NCBI GenBank assembly: GCA_937864115.1
Contig: CALMII010000025.1
Location: forward strand, 186,001-250,000
DNA: 64,000 nt
Direction of reading: 5' to 3'
Source of the DNA: an uncultured Steroidobacter sp.
Lineage (GTDB): Bacteria > Pseudomonadota > Gammaproteobacteria > Steroidobacterales > Steroidobacteraceae
Shown: in pieces, positions 16,404-25,670 of the stretch
Numbering within the stretch: the stretch's first letter is position 1
Layout: each line of letters starts with the position of its first letter
The notes under the pieces: generated by a model
The model's database searches: none
What the model was told of the DNA's origin: nothing
The model's input: only the letters and a program-made list of their open reading frames with translations
Position numbers and translations under genes: made by a program

Positions 16404-16494
16404 GAAATGGCCGCAAAAAGGCGCAAAGATCACAAAGGGATTTGATCTTTCATTCCTGCACTTTGAGTCTCTTGCGCCTTTTTGCGGCCATTCT
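16404..16494. repeat. Intergenic inverted repeat, family A (copy 2)
   Basis: gaaatggccgcaaaaaggcg and cgcctttttgcggccattc form inverted arms around a 40-base centre. It starts 4 bp after the xerC stop and ends 41 bp before hslV. The T-rich right arm could end transcription, but the stem is internal to the T run rather than before it. Same family as 3-88. Confidence 0.78.
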
Positions 16495-16534
16495 CTTCTT
16501 CTGATTCTGTGTCTCCTGCGGTTACTCTTCTCCC

Positions 16535-17071
16535 ATGAATCAATTCGAAGGCACAACGATCCTTTCCGTGCGGCGCAACGGCACGGTCGTCATCGGCGGC
16601 GACGGCCAGGTATCGCTCGGCAACACCGTGATGAAGGGCAATGCACGCAAGGTGCGCCGGCTCTACGACGGCAAGGTGCTGGCGGGATTTGCCGGCGGCA
16701 CGGCGGACGCATTCACGCTGTTCGAGCGCTTCGAAACGAAGCTGCAGCAGTTCGGCAATCTCACGCGCGCCGCCATCGAACTCGCGAAGGACTGGCGTTC
16801 CGACCGCAGCCTGCGGCGTCTCGAAGCGCTGCTGTGCGTGGCCGACACGAAGAGTTCGTTCATCATCTCGGGCAATGGCGATGTCATCGAACCCGAGGAT
16901 GAAATCATGGCGATCGGCTCCGGCGGCTCCTACGCCCTGTCGGCTGCGCGCGCGCTGATGCAGAACACCGATCTCGACGCGCGCAGCGTGGTCGAGAAAT
17001 CGTTGAACATTGCAGCGGACATCTGCATCTATACCAATCGGAATCTGACGATCGAAGAGCTTCGAGCGTGA
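16535..17071 (+). CDS. hslV: ATP-dependent protease HslVU, peptidase subunit
   Basis: 178 aa beta-type proteasome-like peptidase. The mature N-terminal threonine is expected at T7 in [16 protein letters not shown], meaning a six-residue propeptide must be removed. Other markers are [41 protein letters not shown] and [15 protein letters not shown]. Forms a dodecamer capped by HslU rings in the cytoplasm. The leader lacks a clear Shine-Dalgarno sequence and lies just after a family A palindrome. hslU follows after a second palindrome. Confidence 0.96.
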   Translation: MNQFEGTTILSVRRNGTVVIGGDGQVSLGNTVMKGNARKVRRLYDGKVLAGFAGGTADAFTLFERFETKLQQFGNLTRAAIELAKDWRSDRSLRRLEALLCVADTKSSFIISGNGDVIEPEDEIMAIGSGGSYALSAARALMQNTDLDARSVVEKSLNIAADICIYTNRNLTIEELRA

Positions 17072-17079
17072 GATTGCAA

Positions 17080-17168
17080 GGCGACTGGCCGCTGGCGACT
17101 GGCAGCTGGCCGGAGTCGAACCCTCCTGATATTTCTGGCCGACTGCCAGCCGCCAGTCGCCAGTGGCC
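17080..17168. repeat. Intergenic inverted repeat, family D (copy 1)
   Basis: Left arm 17080-17111 contains gcgactggccgctggcgact. Right arm 17137-17168 is its imperfect inverse (gactgccagccgccagtcgc). It occupies the whole gap between hslV and hslU and ends only 6 bp before the hslU start, so it must lie in the hslVU mRNA where the hslU ribosome binding site would be expected. A second copy follows hslU. Confidence 0.82.
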
Positions 17169-17174
17169 TGCTTC

Positions 17175-18512
17175 ATGTCCTCCATGACCCCCCGCGAAAT
17201 CGTTCAGGAACTCGACAAACACATCGTCGGCCAGGCGGAAGCCAAGCGTGCCGTCGCCATCGCGCTGCGCAATCGCTGGCGCCGCATGCAGGTGCCCGAA
17301 GAACTGCGCGCCGAGATCACGCCGAAAAACATTCTCATGATCGGACCGACAGGCGTCGGCAAGACCGAGATTGCACGCCGGCTCGCGAAACTCGCGCGTG
17401 CGCCCTTCATCAAGGTGGAAGCGACGAAGTTCACCGAAGTCGGCTACGTCGGCCGCGAAGTCGATTCCATCATCAAGGACCTGATGGATGTGGCGGTGAA
17501 GATGACGCGCGAAGTCGAGACGGAAAAATTCCGGCATCGCGCCATGGATGCCGCGGAGGAACGCGTGCTCGATGCGCTGCTGCCGCGACCGAAATCCATG
17601 GGCTTCGCGCCGGAACCCGATCCTGCGCCGCGCGATCAGGACACGCGCCAGAAATTCCGCAAGATGCTGCGCGAAGGCCAGCTCGACGATCGCGAAATCG
17701 AGATCGAAGTGCGCGCATTGCCGATGGGCGTCGAGATCATGGCGCCGGCCGGCATGGAGGATCTGACCAACCAGCTGCAGGGCATGTTCGCCAATCTCGG
17801 CGGCAACCGCACCAGGATGCGCAAGGTGAAGGTGCGTGAGGCCTTCAAGCTGCTGACCGACGAGGAAGCGGCGAAGATGATCAACGAGGAAGAACTCAAA
17901 GCCCAGGCGCTGCAGAACGCCGAGCAGAACGGCATCGTGTTCATCGACGAGATCGACAAGATCGCGCGCCGCCAGGAAACGCACGGCGCCGACGTCAGCC
18001 GCGAGGGCGTGCAGCGCGACCTGCTGCCGCTGGTCGAAGGCAGCACCGTCAGCACCAAGCACGGCATGGTGAAGACGGATCACATCCTGTTCATCGCCTC
18101 CGGCGCCTTTCACATGTCGAAGCCCTCCGACCTGATTCCGGAGCTGCAGGGCCGCTTTCCCATTCGCGTCGAGCTGCAGGCGCTCAAGGTGGAGGACTTC
18201 ATCCGCATCCTCACCGAACCCGACGCCTCGTTGTGCACGCAGTACCGCGCGCTGCTCGCGACCGAAGGCGTGAATCTCGAGTTCTCCGACAGCGGCGTAC
18301 GCCGACTCGCCGAAGTCGCCTTCCAGGTCAACGAACGCACCGAGAACATCGGTGCGCGGCGCCTGCACACGGTGCTGGAGCGTTTGCTGGAAACGCTGTC
18401 CTTCGAAGCCGCCGATCGCAACGGCGCGACCATCACCGTCGATGCGGCGTATGTCGACAGGTATCTGGGCGAGCTGGTGAAGGATGAGGATCTGACGCGA
18501 TACATTCTTTAG
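17175..18512 (+). CDS. hslU: ATP-dependent protease HslVU, ATPase subunit
   Basis: 445 aa AAA+ unfoldase. Starts [20 protein letters not shown] like the E. coli protein, which favours ATG 17175 over the ATG nine bases later. Walker [10 protein letters not shown] at 57-65, the pore and I-domain region in the middle, Walker [12 protein letters not shown], sensor 2 [16 protein letters not shown], and the C-terminal tail EDLTRYIL that inserts into HslV. There is no obvious Shine-Dalgarno, because the preceding 90 bp are a palindrome; translation may depend on that structure. Confidence 0.96.
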   Translation: MSSMTPREIVQELDKHIVGQAEAKRAVAIALRNRWRRMQVPEELRAEITPKNILMIGPTGVGKTEIARRLAKLARAPFIKVEATKFTEVGYVGREVDSIIKDLMDVAVKMTREVETEKFRHRAMDAAEERVLDALLPRPKSMGFAPEPDPAPRDQDTRQKFRKMLREGQLDDREIEIEVRALPMGVEIMAPAGMEDLTNQLQGMFANLGGNRTRMRKVKVREAFKLLTDEEAAKMINEEELKAQALQNAEQNGIVFIDEIDKIARRQETHGADVSREGVQRDLLPLVEGSTVSTKHGMVKTDHILFIASGAFHMSKPSDLIPELQGRFPIRVELQALKVEDFIRILTEPDASLCTQYRALLATEGVNLEFSDSGVRRLAEVAFQVNERTENIGARRLHTVLERLLETLSFEAADRNGATITVDAAYVDRYLGELVKDEDLTRYIL

Positions 18513-18591
18513 GCTGCTGGCGACTGGCTGCTGGCAGCTGGCCAGAACGGAGATGCTCTATTCTCTGGCCAGTTGCCAGCAGCCAGTCGCC
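18513..18591. repeat. Intergenic inverted repeat, family D (copy 2)
   Basis: Left arm 18513-18543 contains gctggcgactggctgctggc and the right arm 18566-18591 is its inverse. It begins immediately after the hslU stop codon and ends 13 bp before the DUF971 gene. With copy 1 it brackets hslU exactly. Confidence 0.82.
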
Positions 18592-18603
18592 GCTCTCTTC
18601 CCC

Positions 18604-18972
18604 ATGCCCCCCACCTCTCTCAAACTCCGCACCCGATCCCGCCTGCTCGAAGTCGCCTTCGACGACGGCACGCGCTACGAGCTGCCGTTCGAATATCTGC
18701 GCGTGTACTCGCCCTCGGCGGAAGTCCGCGGCCACGGGCCGGGGCAGGAAACGCTGCAGCTCGGCAAGCATGACGTCGGCATCAAGGCCGTCGAACCGGT
18801 GGGCAATTACGCAGTGAAGCTCGTGTTCGACGACGGTCACGACACCGGGCTGTATTCGTGGAGCTATCTGCGCGAACTCGGACGCGAGCACGAACAGAAG
18901 TGGGCGAACTATCTGGCGCGGCTCGCGGAGCTGGGCATTCCCTATCCCACCGCCGCCGGCAAGAGCCGATAA
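18604..18972 (+). CDS. DUF971 / GBBH-like N-terminal domain protein
   Basis: 122 aa. A complete DUF971 domain: LRTRSRLLEVAFDDGTRYELPFEYLRVYSPSAEVRGHGP, then IKAVEPVGNYAVKLVFDDGHDTGLYSWSYLREL. The domain matches the N-terminal part of gamma-butyrobetaine hydroxylase and of iron-sulfur assembly factors, where it may bind metal. As a small stand-alone protein after hslU it is highly conserved in gammaproteobacteria, but its role is unknown. The ATG at 18604 fits the family N-terminus; the reading frame extends further up through the palindrome without domain support. Confidence 0.88.
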   Translation: MPPTSLKLRTRSRLLEVAFDDGTRYELPFEYLRVYSPSAEVRGHGPGQETLQLGKHDVGIKAVEPVGNYAVKLVFDDGHDTGLYSWSYLRELGREHEQKWANYLARLAELGIPYPTAAGKSR

Positions 18973-19000
18973 TCGCGGCGGCTTCATCTTTCCTGGAATC

Positions 19001-19588
19001 ATGTCAGCGCTACAGACCTTCTTCGCCGCCGGATGGATCGGCATCGGTATCCGCCTGCTGCTGATCGCGCTTTGCGCCTGGCTGCTGCATCGGCTGATGC
19101 GAGGCGTGATCGGTCACCTGGGCGGTCGATCGATCATCCCGGCCGAGTTGCTCGTCGGCCTGCGACGTACCTCCTCCTTTCTGATCACGGCCGGCGCCGT
19201 GCTGCTCGCGCTGCAACAGCTCGGCGTGTCGACCACGGTGGTGTGGACGGCACTGACCGGGTTCATCGCCGTCGGTGCGATCGCCTTCTTCGCGGCGTGG
19301 AGCGTGCTGTCGAACATTTTCTGCACGGTGCTCATCATCACCACGCGCCTGTTCCGTCTGCACGACCGAATCGAGATTCTCGAGAACGGCGAAAAGCGCG
19401 GACTGCAGGGCGAGGTCGTCGATCTGAACATCATCTACACCACGCTGCGCGAAGTTGCGCCCGACGGTACGGTCGCCTCGGTGCTGCAGGTTCCCAACAG
19501 CCTGTTTTTCCAGCGCGTGATACGACGATGGACGGGACCGGTTCCTCCGCAGCCGATGAGTGCGGACCATCAGTCGCCGGACACCTGA
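19001..19588 (+). CDS. Small MscS-type mechanosensitive channel protein
   Basis: 195 aa. Membrane segments at about 8-32, 55-70 and 78-108. The last is the pore-lining helix type (GFIAVGAIAFFAAWSVLSNIFCTVLIITTRLF), followed by a short MscS beta domain (HDRIEILENGEKRGLQGEVVDLNIIYTTLRE). It lacks the long C-terminal domain of MscS. Likely a small-conductance osmotic-shock channel, or a minimal family member with an unknown role. Convergent with the dehydrogenase gene, with only 9 bp between stops. Confidence 0.85.
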   Translation: MSALQTFFAAGWIGIGIRLLLIALCAWLLHRLMRGVIGHLGGRSIIPAELLVGLRRTSSFLITAGAVLLALQQLGVSTTVVWTALTGFIAVGAIAFFAAWSVLSNIFCTVLIITTRLFRLHDRIEILENGEKRGLQGEVVDLNIIYTTLREVAPDGTVASVLQVPNSLFFQRVIRRWTGPVPPQPMSADHQSPDT

Positions 19589-19597
19589 CGCGCGTCA

Positions 19598-20728
19598 TTA
19601 CGCGTCGATCATCTTCTCCTGCCAACCGATCTCCATACCTTTCACCGCGTCATCGAACTCGTCGAGGGTCATCAGATCGAGGCACGGCATGGCGCCGTGC
19701 TGCGTCCATCGACCGCTGGCGAGCTTGCGCGCAATCACGATCGCCGCAATGCACGGGATCTGCGGTCCGTGACCCGCGAGGGCGGTCAGTAGCCATTCGA
19801 TGCGTCGTTGCCGTCCCGCGGTCGTGCCAGTCACGACGACGTGCATGCCGCCCGCATCGCTGCCGAACCGCAGCAGCAATTCGCTGGCAGCGCGCAGGAA
19901 CCTTGCGGCCGGACGCCAGTTGCTCACGATGCGCCATCGCGCCAGCCACGACATGAGCCACAGGCTCCATTGAATCGTGCGCAGCTCCAGGCCGGCGTGG
20001 AACTTCACGCTGTCGGTCACGCCATAGCGCAGCGGAAACAGCGACAGATCGGGCACATCGCAATTGGCAAACCAGCGCCAGCCGAGCCGGGGATAGAACA
20101 CACGATGCTGATCCTGCCAGCCGTACACGCGCTGCCAGCGGCCGCGCTGCCAGCGCTCGAAGGGCTTGCCGCAATAACTCAGCACCGATTCCACCGTCGA
20201 CAGGCCGCGCGGCGTGCGGTTGCCTGGCGTGATGCCGATGGACACGGTCGCGATCGAATCGAAGCGGCTGCGATAGCGATCGAGCACGGCTGCAGACAAT
20301 GCAGGCACCGTGCTGGCACCGCTCACGACCAGCACGTTGCGCTCGCGGGCAGCGGCGTCGAGCGCGGTGATTCCGGTGACGAAGGCGCGGCCGTCGGCCA
20401 GATCGACGTAGTGCGCGCCGGCCTCGATGCAGGCGCGCGCGACTTCGTACGACTGGCCCTGGAACGGACCGGCCGTGTGGATCACGAGATCGATGCGCTG
20501 TTGCCGCAGGAACTGCGCGAATTGCGGATCGTGCGCATCCAGACCCATGCCTTCGACCACGGCCGCCGCACCGCGCAGTCGGGCCGCTGCCTGCCCGGCG
20601 CGCACCGCGTCCCGGCCGGCAATCAGCAGATGACAACGCGCTTGCGACGCGAGGGCGTCGACGATACGAGCACCGAAGTTTCCGTAGCCGCCAAGGACCA
20701 GAATTCGATAGGCCGGCTCCCGACTCAT
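19598..20728 (-). CDS. Saccharopine dehydrogenase-like NAD(P)-binding protein
   Basis: 376 aa. The N-terminal Rossmann fold [20 protein letters not shown] is followed by [18 protein letters not shown] and [38 protein letters not shown], the diagnostic region of the saccharopine dehydrogenase NADP-binding family. The C-terminal part (about 190-376) is less conserved. The substrate is unknown, and the lysine pathway proper is unlikely. ATG 20728 fits the family. The start lies only 19 bp from the divergent ubiE start, so the two promoters must overlap each other's coding sequence. Confidence 0.8.
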   Translation of the reverse strand: MSREPAYRILVLGGYGNFGARIVDALASQARCHLLIAGRDAVRAGQAAARLRGAAAVVEGMGLDAHDPQFAQFLRQQRIDLVIHTAGPFQGQSYEVARACIEAGAHYVDLADGRAFVTGITALDAAARERNVLVVSGASTVPALSAAVLDRYRSRFDSIATVSIGITPGNRTPRGLSTVESVLSYCGKPFERWQRGRWQRVYGWQDQHRVFYPRLGWRWFANCDVPDLSLFPLRYGVTDSVKFHAGLELRTIQWSLWLMSWLARWRIVSNWRPAARFLRAASELLLRFGSDAGGMHVVVTGTTAGRQRRIEWLLTALAGHGPQIPCIAAIVIARKLASGRWTQHGAMPCLDLMTLDEFDDAVKGMEIGWQEKMIDA

Positions 20729-20747
20729 GGCTACAATGCGATCCCCG

Positions 20748-21518
20748 ATGAACGCTGAACACGACAAGCGCGACGGCGCGGATACTACCGATTTCGGCTA
20801 CCAGCAGGTGCCGAAGGCAGAGAAGGCCGCGCGCGTGCGCGAGGTGTTCGATTCGGTCGCAGGCAACTACGACTTGATGAACGACCTGATGTCGGGCGGC
20901 GCGCATCGTCTCTGGAAGCGCTTCACGCTGTCGCAGACCGGATTGCGACCGGGACAGCGGGCGCTCGATGTCGCAGGCGGCACGGGCGACATCGCCGCCG
21001 GCATGGCGAAGCAGGTCGGCGCCAATGGGCTCGTCATGCTCACCGACATCAATGCAGCCATGCTCTCCGAAGGTCGCGATGCACTGACCGATCGCGGCAT
21101 CGTCGGCAATGTGCGTTATTCGCTCGCGAATGCCGAATGTCTGCCGTTTCCCGATGCAAGCTTCGATTGCGTGACCATCGGCTTCGGCCTGCGCAACGTC
21201 ACCGACAAGCAGAAGGCGCTGAACTCGATGGCCCGCGTGCTGAAGCCGGGCGGCCAGTTGATGGTGCTGGAGTTCTCGCATCCGGTCGCGCCGGGCCTCA
21301 AGCCCATCTACGACCGCTATTCCTTCTCCGTGCTGCCGTGGCTCGGCAAGGTGGTGGCGAAGGACGAAGACAGCTATCGCTACCTCGCCGAATCGATCCG
21401 CCGCTTTCCCGATCAGCCGACGCTGCAGTCGATGATGGAACAGGCCGGGCTCGAACAGTGCCGCTATCACAATCTCACGGGTGGCATCGTGGCATTGCAT
21501 CGGGGCTGGAAGCTGTGA
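20748..21518 (+). CDS. ubiE: Ubiquinone/menaquinone C-methyltransferase
   Basis: 256 aa SAM-dependent methyltransferase that adds the C-methyl group in ubiquinone (and menaquinone) synthesis. Markers are [39 protein letters not shown] near the start, the SAM-binding [35 protein letters not shown] and the C-terminal [20 protein letters not shown] 20748 is chosen for family fit; two in-frame ATGs lie 12 and 21 bp further up. Stop overlaps the ubiJ start (GTGA). Confidence 0.96.
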   Translation: MNAEHDKRDGADTTDFGYQQVPKAEKAARVREVFDSVAGNYDLMNDLMSGGAHRLWKRFTLSQTGLRPGQRALDVAGGTGDIAAGMAKQVGANGLVMLTDINAAMLSEGRDALTDRGIVGNVRYSLANAECLPFPDASFDCVTIGFGLRNVTDKQKALNSMARVLKPGGQLMVLEFSHPVAPGLKPIYDRYSFSVLPWLGKVVAKDEDSYRYLAESIRRFPDQPTLQSMMEQAGLEQCRYHNLTGGIVALHRGWKL

Positions 21519-22108
21519 GGCTCGCGCCGCTCGAAGCCGTCCTCAATCGCAACATCGCCGCGTCCGGCGCGGCGCGCGGACTGTGCACTCGTCTCGCCGG
21601 CAAGGTACTGACAGTCCGGTTCACGGGCCTGCCGCTCGCCCTCCAGTTCGAATCCGACGGCGAGCGCATGAAACTCGACACCTCGACGACGGCCACCGCG
21701 AACGCCACGCTCACCGGCACGCCGCTCTCGCTGCTGCAGCTTGCTAGTCCCCGCCCTGAAGCGGCATTGCGTACGGGCGCCGTGCACATCGAAGGCGATG
21801 CGGAAGTGGCACAGACCTTCAGCGAACTGCTGAAGCACGCGCGGCCGGATCTCGAAGAAGAACTCTCGCGCGTCATCGGCGACGTCGCCGCTCATCAGGT
21901 GGGCAATGCCGCACGTTCGGTGCTGGCGTTCGGTCGTCGCACTGCCGACACGTTCGCGCAGAACGTCGCCGAGTTCCTGCAGGAAGAAGGCCGCGATGTC
22001 CCGGCGCGCGTCGAAGCCGACGAGTTCATCGCCGGCGTGGACAAGCTGCGCGACGACGTCGATCGTTTCGAAGCGCGACTGGCGCGGCTGGAACGACAGG
22101 GATCCTGA
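21515..22108 (+). CDS. ubiJ: Ubiquinone biosynthesis accessory factor UbiJ (SCP2 domain)
   Basis: 197 aa with a GTG start overlapping the ubiE stop. The N-terminal half is a sterol-carrier-protein-2 lipid-binding domain ([58 protein letters not shown]). The C-terminal half is helical with a coiled coil ([18 protein letters not shown]). UbiJ helps assemble the Ubi complex that handles hydrophobic quinone intermediates. Position between ubiE and ubiB is the canonical gammaproteobacterial order. Confidence 0.92.
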   Translation: MRLAPLEAVLNRNIAASGAARGLCTRLAGKVLTVRFTGLPLALQFESDGERMKLDTSTTATANATLTGTPLSLLQLASPRPEAALRTGAVHIEGDAEVAQTFSELLKHARPDLEEELSRVIGDVAAHQVGNAARSVLAFGRRTADTFAQNVAEFLQEEGRDVPARVEADEFIAGVDKLRDDVDRFEARLARLERQGS

Positions 22109-22117
22109 TCACCCATC

Positions 22118-23758
22118 ATGCGATTGCGCGTTCTCACCCGACTGCTCGAAATCCAGCGCGTGCTGGTCCGGCACGGCCTCGACGAGATCATCCTCGCCAC
22201 GCATCTGTTCCGGCCGATCCGCTTCGCGTTCTATCTTTCGCCCGCCACCTGGTTCCAGCGCGCGAACAAGGATGCACCGCGCGGCGAGCGGCTGCGCAAG
22301 GCGCTGGAGGAACTGGGGCCGATCTTCATGAAGTTCGGCCAGACGCTGTCGACGCGCCGCGACCTGCTGCCGCGCGACATCGCCGACGAACTGGAGAAGC
22401 TGCAGGACGAAGTGCCGCCCTTTCCCGGCGAGCAGGCACGGGCGATTGCCGAAGCCGCGCTGGAACGGCCGCTGAACGAAGTGTTTGCGCGCTTCGATCA
22501 GGAACCGCTCGCCGCCGCCACCATCGCGCAGGTGCACACGGCACAGCTTCACGACGGCAAGGAGGTCGTGGTCAAGATCGTGCGGCCCGGCATCCGCGAA
22601 CAGATCGAACGCGATGTCGAAGTGATGTACGCGCTGGCGCGGCTCGCGAATCGCTACTGGTCGCAGGCGCCGCGGCTGCGGCCGGTGGAACTGGTACGCG
22701 AGTACGAGAAAACCATCCTCGACGAACTGAACCTGATGCGCGAGGCCGGCAACGCCACGCAACTGCGGCGCAACTTCGCGGATTCACGCCTGCTGTACGT
22801 GCCGGAGATCTACTGGGACTACTGCCGCAAGAACGTGATGGTGATGGAGCGCGTGCACGGCGTGCTCATCAACGACATTCCGGAACTCGAACGGCGCGGC
22901 GCCAACATTAAGCGGCTCGCCGAGAACGGCGTCGAGATCTTTTTCACGCAGGCGTTCCGGCACAACTTCTTTCACGCCGACATGCATCCGGGCAACATTT
23001 TCGTGCTGCTCGACGACCCGCAGCATCCGCGCTACGCGGCCGTGGACTTCGGCATCGTCGGCACGCTCGATCCGCGCGACCAGCACTACCTCGCCGAGAA
23101 TTTCCTGGCGTTCTTCGATCACGACTACCGCCGCATTGCGCAGCTGCACATCGATTCGGGCTGGATTCCCTCGCATGTGCGCGTCGATGAACTCGAATCC
23201 GCCGTGCGCACGGTCTGCGAACCGATCGCCAACAAACCCTTGCGCGAAATCTCCTTCGGCCAGGTGCTGATCAGCCTGTTCGAAGCCGCGCAGCGCTTCG
23301 ATGCGCAGATGCAGCCGCAACTGATGCTGATCCAGAAGACGCTGCTGCAGATCGAAGGCGTCGGCCGCCAGCTCTATCCGGATCTCGATCTGTGGGAGAC
23401 GGCGCAGCCGCTGCTCAAGCAATGGATGCAGGAGCGTTACAGCCTGAAGTCGATGGTGCGCCAGACGCGCAAGCAATTGCCGGGACTGGTCGACGCGCTG
23501 CGCGCGGCGCCGCAGCTGATCCAGCAGGTCGTGCAACGCGCGACCGATGGCCGCCTCGATGTGCCGGTGAAGTCGCGCGACCTGGAAGTCCTGCGCGAGG
23601 AGATCCGCGCCGATGCGCGTCGACGCGACGTCACCGTCATCGCTGCGATCAGCCTGCTCGGCGGCATTTTCTGGTTCGCGCTGCATCGCGATCCGCTGTG
23701 GCCGGGCGTGGTGCTGGTGCTCGCCAGCGTCGTTGGGCTGTGGTACGCGCGACGATAG
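22118..23758 (+). CDS. ubiB: Ubiquinone biosynthesis protein UbiB (atypical kinase/ATPase)
   Basis: 546 aa ABC1/ADCK-family protein. The signature KFGQTLSTRRDLLPRDI is the KxGQ motif region. ATP-binding residues appear in PLAAATIAQVHTAQLHDGKEVVVKI, the catalytic loop in NFFHADMHPGNIFVLLDD, and the metal site in AAVDFGIVGTLD. The C-terminus has two membrane segments (VTVIAAISLLGGIFWFAL, GVVLVLASVVGLWYA) that anchor it in the inner membrane. Needed for ubiquinone synthesis, probably as an ATPase helping extract lipid intermediates. Ten bp after ubiJ. Confidence 0.96.
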   Translation: MRLRVLTRLLEIQRVLVRHGLDEIILATHLFRPIRFAFYLSPATWFQRANKDAPRGERLRKALEELGPIFMKFGQTLSTRRDLLPRDIADELEKLQDEVPPFPGEQARAIAEAALERPLNEVFARFDQEPLAAATIAQVHTAQLHDGKEVVVKIVRPGIREQIERDVEVMYALARLANRYWSQAPRLRPVELVREYEKTILDELNLMREAGNATQLRRNFADSRLLYVPEIYWDYCRKNVMVMERVHGVLINDIPELERRGANIKRLAENGVEIFFTQAFRHNFFHADMHPGNIFVLLDDPQHPRYAAVDFGIVGTLDPRDQHYLAENFLAFFDHDYRRIAQLHIDSGWIPSHVRVDELESAVRTVCEPIANKPLREISFGQVLISLFEAAQRFDAQMQPQLMLIQKTLLQIEGVGRQLYPDLDLWETAQPLLKQWMQERYSLKSMVRQTRKQLPGLVDALRAAPQLIQQVVQRATDGRLDVPVKSRDLEVLREEIRADARRRDVTVIAAISLLGGIFWFALHRDPLWPGVVLVLASVVGLWYARR

Positions 23759-23775
23759 GTCTTGTTTCTTGCTTG

Positions 23776-23832
23776 CTGTGGGGCCGGCTTCAGCCGGCCT
23801 TCTGAGGAGTCAGGCTGAAGCCTGACCTACAG
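23776..23832. repeat. REP-like palindrome, hybrid type (copy 3)
   Basis: A ggccggcttcagccggcc unit is joined to a gtcaggctgaagcctgac unit, with outer ends ctgtgg and ctacag. The same two-unit layout occurs at 49499-49554 and 57547-57602, including the upstream word cttgctgtgg. Lies between convergent ubiB and the hotdog gene. Confidence 0.85.
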
Positions 23833-23846
23833 GAAGAAAGGTTTTC

Positions 23847-24554
23847 CTAGCTCTTCAGCGCAATCCAGGTCGCAATCCCGACCGCGCTGCATCTCCCCTC
23901 CGCATCGAACAACGCCGTACCCGCCGTGTGCTTGCGTCCGTGATTCGCGATAGGCCACGCAATCACGACGCAGGTCTCGCCGCTGCGCGGCCGGCGATCG
24001 ACCTGCACGGAGAACTCGCCCAGCAGCGCCAGCGTCGGACTGCAGGCGGCGAAATAGCCGGGACAGTCGAGCGCAGCCCAGATGAATTCGCTGCGGACGT
24101 GGCCGGTGTCGTCGGCCAGCGAGGCATCGGGCTGCCACGGCGCCGCCAGGACGTTCGTGCCCGGGATCGATCCGGGAAAAATGCGCAGTCCGTCGCCGTC
24201 GGCGCGCTGCGGTCCGCAGACGAAACAGTGCGGAAAGGAATGCTGTGCGAAGCCGGAGAAATGCTTCGACGCGCCCAGCGCTTCGACCCACGAGGGCGCG
24301 GCCGGCACCTCGACGACGGGAACGTGCGGCGTGGCCGTTGCAATCAACACGCGTCCGGACGGCTGCGTCGCATGAACGTCCCAGCCGCCGGCGGCATTCG
24401 TCGAGATGTCGAGCGCCCGATCGATCGGCACCGGCTGTGCCAGCCGCACGCGCACGGATTCGCCGATCGCCTGCGCGATCACGCCCGCGCTGTAGCCGCC
24501 GTTGCCTGAGTTCGGCGGACCGTTGAATCGCGGTGCGACGATGATCCGGGACAT
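23847..24554 (-). CDS. Putative hotdog-fold thioesterase-like protein
   Basis: 235 aa. No sharp catalytic signature, but two half-domains resemble the double-hotdog acyl-CoA thioesterase pattern: FNGPPNSGNGGYSAGVIAQAI at the N-terminus and SEFIWAALDCPGYFAA in the second half, with a conserved HCFVCGPQRADGDGLRIFPG linker holding a CxxC pair. Similar proteins in actinobacteria and proteobacteria are annotated only as hypothetical or thioesterase-like. The gene sits 4 bp after the dedA-like gene and is likely the last member of the LOG-panD-dedA transcript. Substrate unknown. Confidence 0.6.
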   Translation of the reverse strand: MSRIIVAPRFNGPPNSGNGGYSAGVIAQAIGESVRVRLAQPVPIDRALDISTNAAGGWDVHATQPSGRVLIATATPHVPVVEVPAAPSWVEALGASKHFSGFAQHSFPHCFVCGPQRADGDGLRIFPGSIPGTNVLAAPWQPDASLADDTGHVRSEFIWAALDCPGYFAACSPTLALLGEFSVQVDRRPRSGETCVVIAWPIANHGRKHTAGTALFDAEGRCSAVGIATWIALKS

Positions 24555-24558
24555 CGGC

Positions 24559-25206
24559 TCAGGTCTTCTTCTCTTCGCGTTGCAACAGTCCCCACGCCAC
24601 CGGGATCAGCGATACGACGATGATCGCGATCGTGACGATGCCGAAGTTGTTCTTGATGAGGGGGATGTTGCCGAACAGGTAGCCGCCCCAGATGAAGATC
24701 GTGATCCAGGCGAAGGCGCCGACGAAGTTGTACGCGGCGAAACGGCGCCGCTGCATCATGCCGACGCCAGCAACGAACGGCGCGAACGTGCGGATGATGG
24801 GCATGAAGCGCGACAGCACGATGGTCTTGCCGCCGTGCTTTTCGTAGAACGCCTGCGTACGGAGCAGATAGTCCTGCTTGAGCCACGGGATGCTGCCGCT
24901 GAAGGCACGCGGACCGACCGCCCGGCCGATGCGGAAATTCGTTTCGTTGCCGAGAATGGCCGCGACCATCAGCAGCAACCATATCCATCCGGCATTGAGC
25001 GTGCCGGTGCTGTCGATGGCGGCGAGCGCGCCGACGGCGAACAGCAGCGAATCGCCCGGCAGGAACGGCGTCACGACCAGGCCGGTCTCGCAGAAGATGA
25101 TCAGGAACAGGATGCCGTAGATCCAGTAGTGATACTGCGCGACGAGTTCGGAGAGATGACGGTCCAGGTGCAGGACGAAGTCGATGAACCAGTGGATCAG
25201 TTCCAT
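24559..25206 (-). CDS. DedA-family membrane protein
   Basis: 215 aa polytopic inner-membrane protein. Markers of DedA/SNARE-associated proteins are ETGLVVTPFLPGDSLLFAVGALAA, GNETNFRIGRAVG and the basic FYEKHGGKTIVLSRFMPIIRTFAPFVAGVGMM with the functional Arg pair. The family includes undecaprenyl-phosphate flippases and proton-dependent transporters important for envelope homeostasis. ATG 25206 gives the normal N-terminus. Separated by 7 bp from panD upstream and 4 bp from the hotdog gene downstream. Confidence 0.92.
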   Translation of the reverse strand: MELIHWFIDFVLHLDRHLSELVAQYHYWIYGILFLIIFCETGLVVTPFLPGDSLLFAVGALAAIDSTGTLNAGWIWLLLMVAAILGNETNFRIGRAVGPRAFSGSIPWLKQDYLLRTQAFYEKHGGKTIVLSRFMPIIRTFAPFVAGVGMMQRRRFAAYNFVGAFAWITIFIWGGYLFGNIPLIKNNFGIVTIAIIVVSLIPVAWGLLQREEKKT

Positions 25207-25213
25207 TTGCAAC

Positions 25214-25600
25214 TCAGGCGATGGAAAGAGATTGGCCAGCGCGCGACTTCGCCGCGAGCGGCTGATTGCGTTCGTCGACGAGTACCACGACCGGTTCGTG
25301 CCGTTCCGCCTCGGCTTCGGTGTACTGCGAGTAGGCACAGATGATCAGCAGATCACCCACCATGGCCTTGCGCGCAGCGGCACCGTTGAGCGAGATATCG
25401 CCGGAGCCGCGCGGTGCCTTGATGATGTAAGTGGCAAAACGCTCGCCGTTGTTGACGTTGTACAGCTCGATGTACTGGTTCGGCCGCAGACCCGAGGCTT
25501 CGAGCAGGGCTTCATCGATGCCGCAGGATCCTTCGTAGTCGAGGTCGGCCTGGGTGACGCGCACGCGATGCAGTTTGGCTTGCAGCAGGGTCAGGAGCAT
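25214..25600 (-). CDS. panD: Aspartate 1-decarboxylase
   Basis: 128 aa pyruvoyl enzyme making beta-alanine for pantothenate and CoA. The self-cleavage site G24-S25 is visible in YEGSCGID, with K9 (LLQAKLHR) and Y58 region (NGERFATYIIKAPRGSGDISLNGAAARK) intact. Length is normal. No panB or panC is nearby. Confidence 0.97.
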   Translation of the reverse strand: MLLTLLQAKLHRVRVTQADLDYEGSCGIDEALLEASGLRPNQYIELYNVNNGERFATYIIKAPRGSGDISLNGAAARKAMVGDLLIICAYSQYTEAEAERHEPVVVLVDERNQPLAAKSRAGQSLSIA

Positions 25601-25670
25601 GGATTCGCCAGATCAGCTGAAACGGGGCCGACAGGCTACAGGCTGACGCCGCAGATAGGAACGCCGACGC

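Noticed and set aside
14691..16556. Long reading frame (621 codons) on the minus strand opposite DUF484 and xerC
   Set aside because: It is a GC-driven shadow of two well-supported genes with clear domains; its translation is low-complexity Arg/Ala/Glu/His without any domain.
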